From positions 1 to 14,704 of the forward strand of contig MU621474.1 of NCBI GenBank assembly GCA_025399215.1: a stretch of DNA of 14,704 nucleotides. Reading direction: 5' to 3'. Positions 1 to 9,828 of the stretch are shown in pieces. Made by a program: the position numbers and the translations under genes. Every line of letters begins with the position of its first letter. Position 1 is the stretch's first letter. Below the pieces are notes generated by a model. The model saw only the letters and a program-made list of their open reading frames with translations. It had not been told where the DNA came from and made no database searches. The stretch comes from Globomyces pollinis-pini (Eukaryota; Chytridiomycota; Chytridiomycetes; Rhizophydiales; Globomycetaceae).

Positions 1-137
1 TCTATATTCAACTGCTTGTTTGTTGGTAACACTAGCATGCAAGTTTCCCCATCATTTTCCAATGGTAAACCTTGAGTAGTATGAGCACTCAATAACCATG
101 CCTTTATAAGACTAGAGTACTCTATATGATTTGCTGA
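1..137 (-). CDS. Possible exon of an unidentified gene running off the left edge
   Basis: On the minus strand a reading frame of about 45 codons stays open to the window edge and looks protein-like, with stretches such as KAWLLSAHTTQGLPLEND and ETCMLVLPTNKQLNI. A plausible 3' splice site (minus-strand ATCAG) lies at 134-138, with a GT donor 41 nt upstream near 174. The short segment before that donor could carry an ATG near 226 (MIVDVLFLEF). I recognise no family. The opposite strand is also open over parts of this stretch, so neither strand nor exon limits are secure. Confidence 0.25.
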
Positions 138-310
138 TCACTAGCTTGTCAAAACTTCATTTGTGGTTTGTTACCTTCACAAATTACACTACCGACGAAT
201 TCCAGGAACAATACATCAACAATCATGGATACCCATCAAAGATTTCAATTATTTAGCTTCTTTGGCAGATCAGAGCGTTGGTTTGGAAGCGTTTGTCAAT
301 TCTCTCTGGA

Positions 311-368
311 TCATTAGCTGTAAGAAATCAACATATATTTCCACTTGTTGATTTCTTATAGCTAATGA
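311..368 (+). repeat. 22-bp inverted repeat (hairpin 1)
   Basis: Arms 311-332 and 347-368 pair over 22 consecutive positions around a 14-nt AT-rich loop. The only non-Watson-Crick position is G320 opposite T359, a G-U wobble in plus-strand RNA. The stem contains both ends of a possible GT-AG segment (320-361). It could be a small-RNA precursor, a structured intron or a remnant mobile element. Confidence 0.8.
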
Positions 369-583
369 AGATAGAATCAATCCTGATTATCTTGAACTTT
401 GATTCAGCTGCGAACTAGGAGGAAGCATTAATTGAATGCATCATTTCAACAGCTGCTCTGGTTTTAATTTTTCTCGACATCACTTCGATAATACCCAATG
501 GATTGTACAAATTAGCAAGATAACGGATTACATGGAGCTAGATTCTGCTTCTGCTAAATCAAATCTAAAATGTTGATGATATA

Positions 584-645
584 GTTGTGTTAATGTGATA
601 GCCTATTGTGTGGTTTCTATCAATAGGTTATCACATTAACATGAC
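584..645 (+). repeat. 25-bp inverted repeat (hairpin 2)
   Basis: Arms 584-608 and 621-645 pair over 25 consecutive positions around a 12-nt loop. Three positions (601/628, 587/642, 586/643) are G-T oppositions, which are wobble pairs in plus-strand RNA but A-C mismatches in minus-strand RNA. The inner 12 pairs of the outer stem, 589-600 with 629-640, are perfect. It is not related in sequence to hairpin 1. Confidence 0.8.
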
Positions 646-662
646 CACTTTTCAAATTAAAA

Positions 663-685
663 ATATCCATTGGCATGATGGATAT
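663..685. repeat. Short 8-bp inverted repeat
   Basis: ATATCCAT at 663-670 is followed after 7 nt by its exact reverse complement at 678-685. It sits 18 bp beyond hairpin 2. It is short enough to arise by chance in AT-rich DNA. Confidence 0.45.
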
Positions 686-1077
686 AAACTCCAAGTTCAA
701 CCACATTCTGAAATTTTCGAGTATGCATATTGCATAAGTGCTAATAGCCTTCTGTAAATATTCACGATTACAATCTGTAACTATTCTTAACTTACCATTT
801 CATGCTATTGTTTGGGTGAACGCGAAAAAATTATACATTATCTACAGCATGCTCATCTTGTGCAGTGTATTAGTAATATAACAGCCATAACTAGTATAAT
901 ATAATCTGAATCTGTAGTAAAAATTATTTATGTATTTAAACTCCAATGGTCATTGACACTCCAATATACTATTTCTAACAGAGATAGGATTTCAATATTA
1001 AGACAATGTTATTGATTACGGATATGGAACAATGATTCACGGGGTAGTTTGGCTACACAGTATATATTGACATTCTT

Positions 1078-1102
1078 CAATAGTCCTAGTTTAAGACTAT
1101 TG
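1078..1102. repeat. Short 8-bp inverted repeat with CAATAG arm
   Basis: CAATAGTC at 1078-1085 is followed after 9 nt by GACTATTG at 1095-1102. The CAATAG/CTATTG core also occurs in the stems of hairpin 2 and of the inverted repeat at 13842-13868. No function can be read from it. Confidence 0.45.
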
Positions 1103-1560
1103 TTTGAAATGTAGGAGGGCTTACAAACTCTGGTGGGTGGGTCCATTGACTGTATACCAATGTTGCTGGTTGTTCACCCTGAGAATCTAGCATTATCTCT
1201 ACCTTTTCTTAACCTACAGAATCATTTGCAGCAATATCCAAATTTTCACCTCAGCTGGATGTAAATCTTTCTTGGTTTTTATTCACACCAATAAAGTTAC
1301 TATGCTTTGATTATCAAATGAATTGACGCACAACGTATTGATCATTGAAATTTAAATCAAGATCCAATCGAGATGCAACTTCGTTTAAAAACACTCTCGT
1401 CCATTCAGTATATTTTCATCTTACGCGAATGAATCGCAATTCCGAAGCAATGGTTCGTTCCATTGAATTTTCTATTTGCAATATTTCTTCGGGTTAGGTA
1501 CTTTTTGTACTCACAAAACCTACAAAAGGAAGTGCTTTTTTCCACCAAACTTAAGCAAAA

Positions 1561-3567
1561 ATGACTGGAATTTTGAGCTTGCCCTTACCAATTCAATACA
1601 AAATATCCGGATATTTGAATAAACAGGATGCAATTCAATTGTCAAGTATTTCTGTCAATATTAGTCAGCTAAGAGAATTCATATTTGCCAATCGATTGAC
1701 ACTATCTTTGGACGGAATTAAAGAAAATGATCTTGGAAGCCATGAAGAAATCACACCTTTTTTGTTTACAAATATGCAAAGAGTCTGCATTGATGGATGT
1801 TCAATGTCGGTTGATGATGATGGGCCATACTACAATTTCGACACCGAACACCTTCAATATTTACAAAAATTTACCAACCTGAAGCATTTGATTATCATGA
1901 ATTCAGAATCATTAAATGTTAAAGATGTGGGAGCATTGACTCATATTCAAAAATTGGAATTAGTCGCTGTACCAGTGCAGAATCTATCTCCAATTTCTGG
2001 TTTAGTTAATTTAACTCAATTATCTTTGGAGGACAATCAATTCACTAAGATCACGGCATTATCAAAACTTATGAACTTGGAAAAGTTAAATATTTCTAAT
2101 AATGAAGTAAAGGATTTAAATCCAATTCGTAATCTTGTCAAACTTCGAGAACTGAACGCAAAGTTAACCGATATCAATGATGTATCAAAATTGAAGCAAT
2201 TGGTGAGGCTAGAAGTTTTGGATCTTTCATATTGTCCAATTTCCAATCTCAATGGATTAATGCATCTCAAGCAATTAAAAGAATTATACTTGTCTTCTAT
2301 GCAGCTGGAAAATATATCTGGTCTTTCAGATTTGAAAAACCTACAAATTCTCAAATTGGATCAAAATGAAGTGGAAGATATTCAACCATTGGCAGGACTT
2401 TTTAATTTAATCCAATTAGATCTCAGTATAAATCCAATTTTGGATTTCTCTCCATTGAGTGGTTTGTTGAAGCTTGAAAAACTAAAGTTAACCGAAACCG
2501 ATATTTCAGATTTGTCCCCTTTGTCTGGCCTAGTGAATTTGGTGGATCTTGAATTATCTTCTTGTCAAATATCAGATATATCCCCTTTGGCTGGATTAGT
2601 TAAGCTAGACTGTTTAATTTTGTCTCTGAACGAAATCTCTGATATTAGTCCACTTTCGCAGTTGACAAATCTTACCGAACTTGAACTATATGAAAATCAA
2701 ATTTCTGATTTGTCAGTCTTGGCTGGATTGATCAATCTGGAAGACTTGGAGGTGAATAACAATCAAATTTCTGATGTATCTGCTTTGGCAACATTATCAA
2801 AATTGGCAAACTTACATATAAATGATAATCAAATATCAGATATATCTCCATTGTCAACATTAACAAATTTGAAAAAGCTAGATGTTTCAAATAATCAAAT
2901 CTCTAGTATCACTATCTTGGAAAACTTTACAAATTTGAAAAGAATCTCATTAGCAGGGAACTCAGTTTCAGATTTGAATTCGCTACTGGTATTGGAACAG
3001 CTGGAAGAATTAACGATGGATTCTAACAAGGTGGTGAGTACACCATCTTCCACCACGGAATTGAAATTAAACATGTTATCTCTTAGAGATTGTGGGATTA
3101 TTCAATTACCGAATTTCCATTTCATGATCAACCTCAGAATGTTAATCTTGGAGTCAAATCAAATTAAGGATATTACAAATTTGTCCGTTCTCGTTGGTTT
3201 GGAAGAACTTAATCTGGAATCCAATCAAATATCAGATATTCGACCATTAGTTCAATTACAGAAACTCAGAGTGCTTAGATTAGGATTCAATGATATTTCA
3301 GATCTAAAACCACTTATTCAACTACCCAAACTAGAGTGTTTGTTTTTATCAAACAATCAAATCGTTGATGTATCTCCTTTAGCGTCGCTCGACAATCTAT
3401 CGAGCCTTGATTTAGCTTCAAACCCGATTGAAAATATCACAGATTTATCTGAATTGGACATTTATGATCAAATCAATTATGAAGACCATCCATTGGATGA
3501 TGATGAAGATGAATTTCAAGACGATTTTGAAGATAATGGAGAAGCTGAAAGCGCAGATGAATCGTAG
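1561..3567 (+). CDS. F-box-like N-terminus plus about 24 LRRs of 22 residues (SDS22/internalin-like)
   Basis: A single uninterrupted 668-residue frame starting at an ATG in A-rich context (AAGCAAAAATG). Residues about 5-35 (LPLPIQYKISGYL, then LSSIS) resemble an F-box. From residue 104 to 631 run about 24 leucine-rich repeats, each exactly 22 residues, of the form LxNLxxLxLxxNQISDISPLxx. These belong to the short class seen in protein phosphatase 1 regulator SDS22 and in bacterial internalins. The last 25 residues are strongly acidic. There is no signal peptide or membrane segment, so a cytosolic or nuclear scaffold is expected. If the F-box is real, it may be a substrate adaptor of an SCF ubiquitin ligase; the alternative is an SDS22-like PP1 binder. 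Unlike most neighbours it has no intron over 2 kb. An AATAAA polyadenylation candidate lies at 3583-3588. The LRR call is firm; the F-box is tentative. Confidence 0.9.
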   Translation: MTGILSLPLPIQYKISGYLNKQDAIQLSSISVNISQLREFIFANRLTLSLDGIKENDLGSHEEITPFLFTNMQRVCIDGCSMSVDDDGPYYNFDTEHLQYLQKFTNLKHLIIMNSESLNVKDVGALTHIQKLELVAVPVQNLSPISGLVNLTQLSLEDNQFTKITALSKLMNLEKLNISNNEVKDLNPIRNLVKLRELNAKLTDINDVSKLKQLVRLEVLDLSYCPISNLNGLMHLKQLKELYLSSMQLENISGLSDLKNLQILKLDQNEVEDIQPLAGLFNLIQLDLSINPILDFSPLSGLLKLEKLKLTETDISDLSPLSGLVNLVDLELSSCQISDISPLAGLVKLDCLILSLNEISDISPLSQLTNLTELELYENQISDLSVLAGLINLEDLEVNNNQISDVSALATLSKLANLHINDNQISDISPLSTLTNLKKLDVSNNQISSITILENFTNLKRISLAGNSVSDLNSLLVLEQLEELTMDSNKVVSTPSSTTELKLNMLSLRDCGIIQLPNFHFMINLRMLILESNQIKDITNLSVLVGLEELNLESNQISDIRPLVQLQKLRVLRLGFNDISDLKPLIQLPKLECLFLSNNQIVDVSPLASLDNLSSLDLASNPIENITDLSELDIYDQINYEDHPLDDDEDEFQDDFEDNGEAESADES

Positions 3568-3957
3568 AATAAGTTATAATGGAATAAAAATACTACTTTG
3601 ATTCTGAAAAAATATAATCCTGTTTGACAAAATATTGCGCAATAACGTTATACGAACTTGTTGAGCTTTATTTAGTATCATAATATGCTGAATTCCAAGG
3701 ATTCGATTGTTTTTGCTTTGGTTATTGGTACGTGAACAAAACCCAACGAGTTTTCTATCCATTCAAATCGATGCTTAAACATTCACGTCAAGTCTCCATT
3801 GTGAATGTATTCGGCAGTGCCAGAGGCCGTTCAATGCACGTTACTCTGAATTTTGGGCGTTCCATTGGAATTCCCTTTTTATCCATTTTCTAGATCATCT
3901 ACTGAACTAAATTGAATTAGGTAAACCAGAATTCATTTAATTTTTTTGTCTTTTAAA
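3568..3957. other. Intergenic region between the LRR and MOSC genes
   Basis: No gene recognised. It holds the 3' end of the LRR transcript (AATAAA at 3583-3588) and the promoter side of the MOSC gene. The minus-strand frame at 3574-3762 has no recognisable domain and overlaps the likely 3' UTR, so I do not call it. A TTCCATTGGAA palindrome at 3860-3870 may be a chance match. Confidence 0.5.
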
Positions 3958-4930
3958 ATGAACAACGCAACTGTCACGCATTTATTCATTTACCCAATCA
4001 AATCTTGTGCTGGTATAGAATTGAACGACTGCACATTCAATCAATATGGATTTCAATATGATCGTCACTGGATAGTAGGATCAAAAAAAGAAGATGGAAG
4101 TTGGAAAATGGTCACTCAAAGAGAATATTCGAGAATGGTCTTGATACAACCAAAATTAATATTTGATGGTGGAAAGTATCCAACTTTGATTTTAAATGCT
4201 CCTGGAATGGATGAAATATCTATTAATACCATCATTACTAGTGATCCAGTATTCATTCCAGTTTGGAAATCTGAAGTATCAGGTTATATCCAATCTGATC
4301 TTGTATCAAAATGGTTATCTGATTTTTTGGGAATCGATTGCTCTTTATTTGTCAAGGATCCTGAATTGGAACGACCTTTAATTAAAAGTAGGATGATAGA
4401 GAAATCTAACTTTAGAACATACTCCAGCTTTGGACAAGTTTGATTATAATCCTCAAACAGCTTTTGCAGATGGATTTCCGTTTTTATTGTTATCCGAAGA
4501 ATCTGTGAAGGACTTTTCTAGTCAATTACCAGAAGGAATCGCCATAAGGTTGTTAACTTTTCGTCCCAACATTGTTGTAGCCGGTTTAAGTCCATATGAG
4601 GAGGATGGTAATTTACATTAACTCATCGTTATAGAAATCTTATCACTTCAAATTGGAACAATCCAATTTTTTGTTGCTGCTCGAACAACTCGATGCCGTA
4701 TGGTGAATAATACTCCTGAAGGGGTACCTGGCACGGAAGTATTGAAGCTAATTCAACGTATTAGGCGTGTGGATCCTGGTGCGAAATACGAAGGATGTAT
4801 GGGTGTTAATGTGATCCATAGAGTTGCGAATGGCACTATTTCAGTTGGAGACCAATTAATTATCAATCAAAAAGGTGTTCACGATAGAAGGGGAATTTGG
4901 AATCAAAGTGATACTCCAACTGCATATTGA
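3958..4930 (+). CDS. MOSC-domain protein, mARC/YcbX-like molybdenum-cofactor enzyme
   Basis: Exons are 3958-4387, 4428-4607 and 4635-4930, giving 301 residues. The start ATG is preceded by TTTTAAA. The N-terminus (VTHLFIYPIKSCAGIEL) is the MOSC_N beta-barrel start typical of mitochondrial amidoxime-reducing component and bacterial YcbX. The MOSC part carries TAFADGFPFLLL, FRPNIVVAG and the signature RTTRC with the presumed Mo-ligating cysteine at about residue 224. Known relatives bind molybdenum cofactor and reduce N-hydroxylated compounds with cytochrome b5 partners. The N-terminus lacks the leader and membrane anchor of animal mARC, so a soluble enzyme is likely. The 40-nt intron contains a CTAAC branch-site match; the second intron is only 27 nt. 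Read without splicing the gene looks frameshifted twice, but both breaks have GT-AG ends and restore conserved sequence. It converges on ORC1 with 85 bp between stops. Confidence 0.88.
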
Positions 4931-5015
4931 ATAGTTTTTCTTTTAAATATAACTCATTAACATTTAAGCATATCTCATAATTGATACCAATTTAATATGA
5001 AAAACTTTTATTAGG

Positions 5016-8000
5016 TCAACGATCAATTCGTTCAATTAATTTCATCAACATTTGGTTTTTGCAAAGTCTGATACCCAAAAACACATCCTGTTCATTCACA
5101 ATCAATTTCAATTTCATCACAGGATCTCCAATCAAGTGAGTTTGTATCATAATCAATTGATATTGAGCTAAAAAGGTACAAATTGAGTGTAAAGAACTGT
5201 GGGTAGGGCATTCAATATGATTGGATCGGGTTATATACTCATGCTCTTCTAAAACTGATCCATAGTCCAATTCTGTTGTGCCTTTTTTTCGAATCTGTTT
5301 GATACATGCAATCAAAAATAGTTGTTGATGAAAACTACTGTACTGAATAGCTTTTACAATTGGTGATGAGTTCATTTCTTTGATGGCTGAGTCAATATGT
5401 TTCATTCCAATCAATTCATCGGAATTGTCGTTGGAATTTTGAAATATTTCAACGGCTCGCCTGGTCATTGTTAAAGAATGATATTTACCGACAAACATCC
5501 AAACAACGTCTTGCATCACCAGATACACCAGATATTCGTCTTGCACAAAACTCAATGGCTTTTGATCCAAAAATACCAAGTCCAGTCAATCGAGATTGTA
5601 TTATTTCCATTAATTGAGCATGGTTATAGGGCTGGAATGTCATTCTAGTCAATCCTATAGTCAAAGTTTAGGCGATCATTCATATACCTAATCTACTTGA
5701 AACTTTGTTTGACAACATTCGTTCGGGCAGATCCATTGTGTTCGCAACCGCTACCACAATTAATTTAGAATGCGGTAAATTGGGCCAATCAAAAAAATTA
5801 TATACAACAGTTTGTTTTTTGTTCACCAATAAATCTAGTTCATCCATTAGCACTATACAAGGCTTTCGATCAGACTGTTTTTCATTAAATCTGGATACTA
5901 AAAGTTGCTCTGCATGTGCTGGAGTCACTTTGTTTCCCGTTAATCCATTCCATAATGAACTGTAAGCTTGTTTAGGTTCCGATAATTTCATTCCATTGAT
6001 TTCGACAAAATCAAAATCTGGTAACTCTTGGTTTTCCAGTAATGATCGTAATTCACGGAGAACAGCACGAAAAGTAGCGGTTTTGCCTGTCCCTGGAACA
6101 CCAGATACATCTAAAATTAAAGAATTTAAAGCTTACATATACAACTTCCTGATCCTTCCTCAAGTGCACTCGCAATATGACCAAACATTTCAGTATATTC
6201 ATCATCTCTACAAGGTAGGACGTCTGGAACGGCAGAAACATGCAACCTTAATGAGGCCTTTTCAAACTTATCCTTCCCTTCAAATTCAATGGGTTTCTCC
6301 AACTTCTTTGCTAATGATAGCAATGCCCATCTACTGTCAGTCATTGAGCCTTTACTGTTTATGTTTGGGGTTGACTTTTGCTTTTCGGATTTTACAATAT
6401 TTAGTACGTTTTCTTTTCTTCTCAACCACTTCAGAGTGATCACTCTCAATTTCCTCCGAGGAACTTTCTAATTCTTCTTCCGATTGGGCTTCAGGGGCAT
6501 GATGGTTTTCTTTATCATCGAAATCAGAGTCCATACTGTCTTCATTTTCGTCTGGCTCTATTAACCCAAAATCTTCTTCCGACAAAAACACCTCGGATTT
6601 TGACTTGACTTTTACGACTCCTGATTTTGACTTGGATTTTGCAGTTCTATTCCTGGTCGTTTTGGCTCGAGATGATTTGGATGGTGTATCACAGTCAATC
6701 TTCAAAGTACTGATTTCATCGGAAGCGTTTTCAGGACATGAGTTATTGAGTGCTGATTTATCATCCTCATTGTTATTATGATCTTAAATGAATTACAGAA
6801 TAATCTTACCTGAATCCATTGAACTTATTAAATGTACATTATCATCCAAAACCGATCGCCTGCCTTTTGCTTTTGGTAATGATCGTTTTTTAGTGGTTGA
6901 AGTAGGGGTATTTTTTGTCAAAAGAATGTCATCTTCCTCGGTGTCTTGAAATTTGTTACTGAAGATCTGTTTACCTGATCCTATCGACTTGTTTACATTT
7001 GCAGATTTTTTAAGAGATCTGGTGAGTCTTGGGCTTTCTGTTTTCTTCTCTTGTAATACATTCAAATTTGCGGATTCTTGCTCTTTTTTTTGAGACCTGG
7101 TCAATCTGATGCTGGTGTTTGCACTTGACTCTATATTGAAATTAATTTGAATCATTTACGAGACGCTTTCGATTCCGTTTCTTCAATTTTTCGTTTTTTG
7201 GTAGTTTTTGGTGTGGAAAGGTTTGAATCACGAATCGCTGGCGATAATTTTGGCTCTGCAGTGATTGATGAAGATTGTTTCCTACTACTTCGAGAAGGTG
7301 TGTTCGGTTTTAGTATACTACTTCCAACTTTGGTTGGTGTGGAAGTAGAAGTTGGGTTTATCGTAGTTGATTTATTGATTTTTTTAACCTTTATCTCGAC
7401 ATTGGGAGATTTCCTAATGGATCTTCGTAAACCGGTCTTATTTTGTAATAAATCATCTTCTGAGACCATAATGTCACTATTTGACTTCTTTTCTTTCATA
7501 TCAGCTTGTAAAATATCTCTGATTTTCTCATCCTCTAACATATTTAATATATCTAATGCTACCTTTGAATAGTTTTGTCGAGCCCCAAGAAACTTGTTGT
7601 ATTTCTCTAGTTTCCTTTGATACAAGTTTCTTTTCGCAATAAAAGACTCGTTTTGTACCTGCTTTACCAGGCACTCCAACTGTTGCCATTCCATTCTTAC
7701 GATATTTTCCAAAAAACAAATCTTTGGAAATAACTTTACAATCTATATCCTTTATTTCTTCATGGGTGAACTCGATCAAAGATTCAGTAAAGATCAACTC
7801 ATCCTAATTGATTACTTAATTCCAAAACTTGGTTACATGATCCATTTTGAATTCTAGTTGATATTGGCTATTGTAAGGAACTAGAAATTCAAATCCTTTT
7901 ATAAGGGGTTGTAGTAAATTCGATACTGTTATTTTGTAAATCTGAACAATCTTTAATTCATCATTGCCTTTTTGAACATATACACAATCTCCTACTTTAC

Positions 8001-8148
8001 GCTGGGTTTCTGGAGCTGAATACCCCAGGTAACTGACTGATCGCCTTCCATAAAAATTCAAGGGCATTTTGGTCATCATTTGAAAGGAATCCTGGTTATT
8101 GATTAGTATCTTCTTGGTATGTCGTTTCTTTGTTGAAAGTTTCCCCAT
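5016..8148 (-). CDS. ORC1: Origin recognition complex subunit 1 (BAH + AAA+ + winged helix)
   Basis: Exons, 5' to 3': 8148-7837, 7803-7701, 7658-7594, 7562-7160, 7130-6810, 6782 to about 6408, 6349-6137, 6110-5688, 5654-5489, 5460-5016; about 941 residues, normal for Orc1. The BAH domain occupies about residues 30-150 (VGDCVYVQKG, then DELIFTESLIEF). A long basic, serine- and acid-rich linker follows to about residue 530. The AAA+ ATPase has LHVSAVPDVLPCRDDEY, Walker A GVPGTGKT (about 601-608), Walker B VLMDELD (about 684-690), sensor 1 VVAVANTMDLPERM and sensor 2 region FCARRISGVSGDARRCLDV. The C-terminus fits the winged helix. Orc1 binds and hydrolyses ATP in the complex that loads MCM helicase at replication origins. 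Introns are 26-46 nt (or 58 at one site). Junctions near 7563-7700 and 6350-6407 are uncertain; the others restore conserved sequence exactly. AATAAA (minus, 5012-5007) lies just past the stop. Confidence 0.95.
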
Positions 8149-8356
8149 TGGTATGTTTCAATCTATTTTGGGAAGTTGTCCGAAATAATCAGACTTGAAA
8201 TTGACATTTTACATACAGCAACAGAAAGAGACTTGATTGTTTAAAAGAGTGCTCTCAAGTCACCACTGTCTTAGTATTGAAGAAAATTCATTATGGATTA
8301 TCCATTTCCCGACGCGTTTCTCAATGATCTGTCCTAAATGTGTCGTATAAACAATT
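8149..8356. promoter_or_regulatory. Intergenic spacer: ELMO gene 3' end and ORC1 promoter
   Basis: A 208-bp gap separates the stop of the ELMO-domain gene from the ATG of ORC1, both on the minus strand. It must hold the upstream transcript's 3' UTR and the ORC1 promoter. I see no clear E2F/MBF-type ACGCGT box typical of fungal S-phase genes; an ACGCG core (GACGCGTTTC, 8312-8321) is a partial match that could serve. Confidence 0.35.
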
Positions 8357-9755
8357 TTACTCCTTTATTAGAGGTTGACGAGGTTTCAAAAACACATTTT
8401 GTCGCTGCAATAACCAAATTTCAAAGTTGAATGTAAAAGCCTTGAAATGACTAAGATATTGGGTTAATGTAAAAAAAAAACCTATTGAAATCAAGGATGG
8501 ATGGTGGTTTCGATTGACTAGACCAATGCTTTTCAAATCCATCAAATATATAACCTGATAATGTTAAAATGAATAAAAAGTACAATAGATTTCGTTAAAG
8601 ATATCTTTGTGGGTACCATATACATAAAAAGTCCATTGAAGCTGTCGTGTACGAACCAATCTCAGCAAATAAGCTGTAATGTTTATCCCAACAATTGCAA
8701 AAGAAAACCATGATATTGGGTGATGGGACGAGGATAGAATACGTCTCGCGATCTCAATATATGTATCACAAAAGTAGTACAGGTTGTCTAACGCCAATAA
8801 ACCCATGGCACGAAAGTCGGTTGAACTAGTATCAGATATAATCACTTGCATACGGATCTTTTCCTTGGAACCCAATCTTTTGCCATTGAGTAGTAAATCG
8901 ACTTTGAAGAGATTCATCAGGCATTAAAAACTTCCAAATCTGCATATTTAGTAGAGAACCCATTTACATCGTACAATTTTTTCTCATTCGCAGGAACGGT
9001 GATATCATATCGAGAAGCAGCTCGTTTATTCAGTTCGTGCAGTAATTGAAAAGTAGAAAATACTTGAGTCAAGCCAGCACGAAGAACAATCGCTTGTGGA
9101 CTAATAATTAATGAGTGGATACGTACGATATCTCATTTGGGACTTGAGGGAATTTCTTTAGCTTCAGAAGCAAATGATACAATTCTTCAAATTTGACTCC
9201 AGTGCCAGGTTCAAGTTGCTCATTGGGATCCAGATCAAATTGTGCAAACCAAGATTCAAAGGGGCGGCGAAACTCCTAAGATATCAGCATAGTTAACGAT
9301 TACTTCTAATTTCGAGGAGTATAAAATGCATTGATCTGATTGTTAAAGAAGCATTAGATACCTAATCGAAAAAGCGTTTCTGGGTCAATTTTGATTTTCT
9401 TTCCATTAATAATAGCTACCTAATAAAGAATCAATTTGACCTAATGAGAATACTTCAGTTTTATCCATTGAACCAGATAGGACTATTGGAGTCAGAGAGT
9501 GTCTTTTCACAATTGAGTCACATAAACGGTATATTTCTAAGAATGAACAATTGATAACGTACCTAAGAGTAAGAAATACGACAAATGAACCTGAAGTTCC
9601 AGTGATGATATTAATAATCCGTTTGTATGAGTTATAGCAAAACAGCAAGATTCCACTCTAACCATCAATAGATATCCAATCCATTTACCTGAATAAATTA
9701 ATTCAATCAAGACAATACTTGATAGACCTGGGACATGATCAGATTTGTCCACCAT
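8357..9755 (-). CDS. ELMO-domain protein (ELMO/ELMOD family)
   Basis: Exons, 5' to 3': 9755-9563, 9536-9454, 9419-9362, 9335-9304, 9275-9127, 9100-8968, 8939-8854, 8825-8584, 8554-8482, 8450-8357; about 380 residues, or about 369 if a further 33-nt segment (9656-9688) is spliced. The ELMO domain is in the C-terminal half: IWKFLMPDESLQSRF, QWQKIGFQGKDPSTDFRAMG (with the conserved Arg in DFRxMG), then SFAIVGINIT and ILDFN. ELMODs are GTPase-activating proteins for Arl2/Arf-family GTPases; ELMO proteins work with DOCK exchange factors on Rac. The N-terminal half is helical and leucine-rich, perhaps armadillo-like, which would favour an ELMO-type scaffold, but I cannot decide. Introns are 26-34 nt. 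The start is uncertain: ATG at 9755 is the first in frame. An in-frame leucine- and phenylalanine-rich stretch continues upstream to about 9850 but would overlap ATP23 exon 1. Confidence 0.85.
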
Positions 9756-9828
9756 GCAGGCCAATTCCAAAGGAAGGATAGAAAAGCCATTGAAAATAGA
9801 AAAGAAAGTTTGACTACAAAGAAAGCGA
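9756..9828. promoter_or_regulatory. Very short bidirectional promoter between the ELMO gene and ATP23
   Basis: Only about 73 bp separate the predicted start of the minus-strand ELMO-domain gene (9755) from that of plus-strand ATP23 (9829). Both transcription starts must lie here or inside the opposite gene. No TATA box is obvious. The inference depends on both predicted starts. Confidence 0.4.

Larger units (their letters stand above)
138..1560. other. Stretch without an assignable gene; protein-like fragments and hairpins
   Basis: No gene can be assigned. On the plus strand 145-319 is open for 58 codons, and a 42-nt GT-AG segment (320-361) would extend it about 14 codons to a stop near 402. 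On the minus strand between about 533 and 255 there are also protein-like frames (for example IRYLANLYNPLGIIEVMSR), separated by stops that mini-introns might remove. The two readings exclude each other and neither resembles a known family. The region contains several inverted repeats, two of them long, listed separately. From about 690 to 1560 I see only short AT-rich frames and the promoter side of the LRR gene. Confidence 0.4.

Noticed and set aside
2037..2354. 105-codon minus-strand frame inside the LRR gene
   Set aside because: It is a mirror of the periodic LRR codons on the plus strand.
3574..3762. Small minus-strand gene in the LRR-MOSC spacer
   Set aside because: No recognisable domain, overlaps the probable LRR 3' UTR, and length is expected by chance in AT-rich DNA.
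3958..4930. Frameshifted MOSC pseudogene
   Set aside because: The two frame breaks coincide with GT-AG segments of 40 and 27 nt. Removing them restores the conserved TAFADGFPFLLL and RTTRC regions without loss, so the gene is intact.
7147..7572. 141-codon plus-strand frame
   Set aside because: It is the complement of the low-complexity charged linker of ORC1 and its hydrophobic composition mirrors Lys/Ser/Glu codons on the other strand.
5016..8148. ORC1 as several short separate genes or a decayed gene
   Set aside because: The pieces join through mini-introns into one protein with ordered BAH, AAA+ and winged-helix parts and intact Walker A and B motifs.
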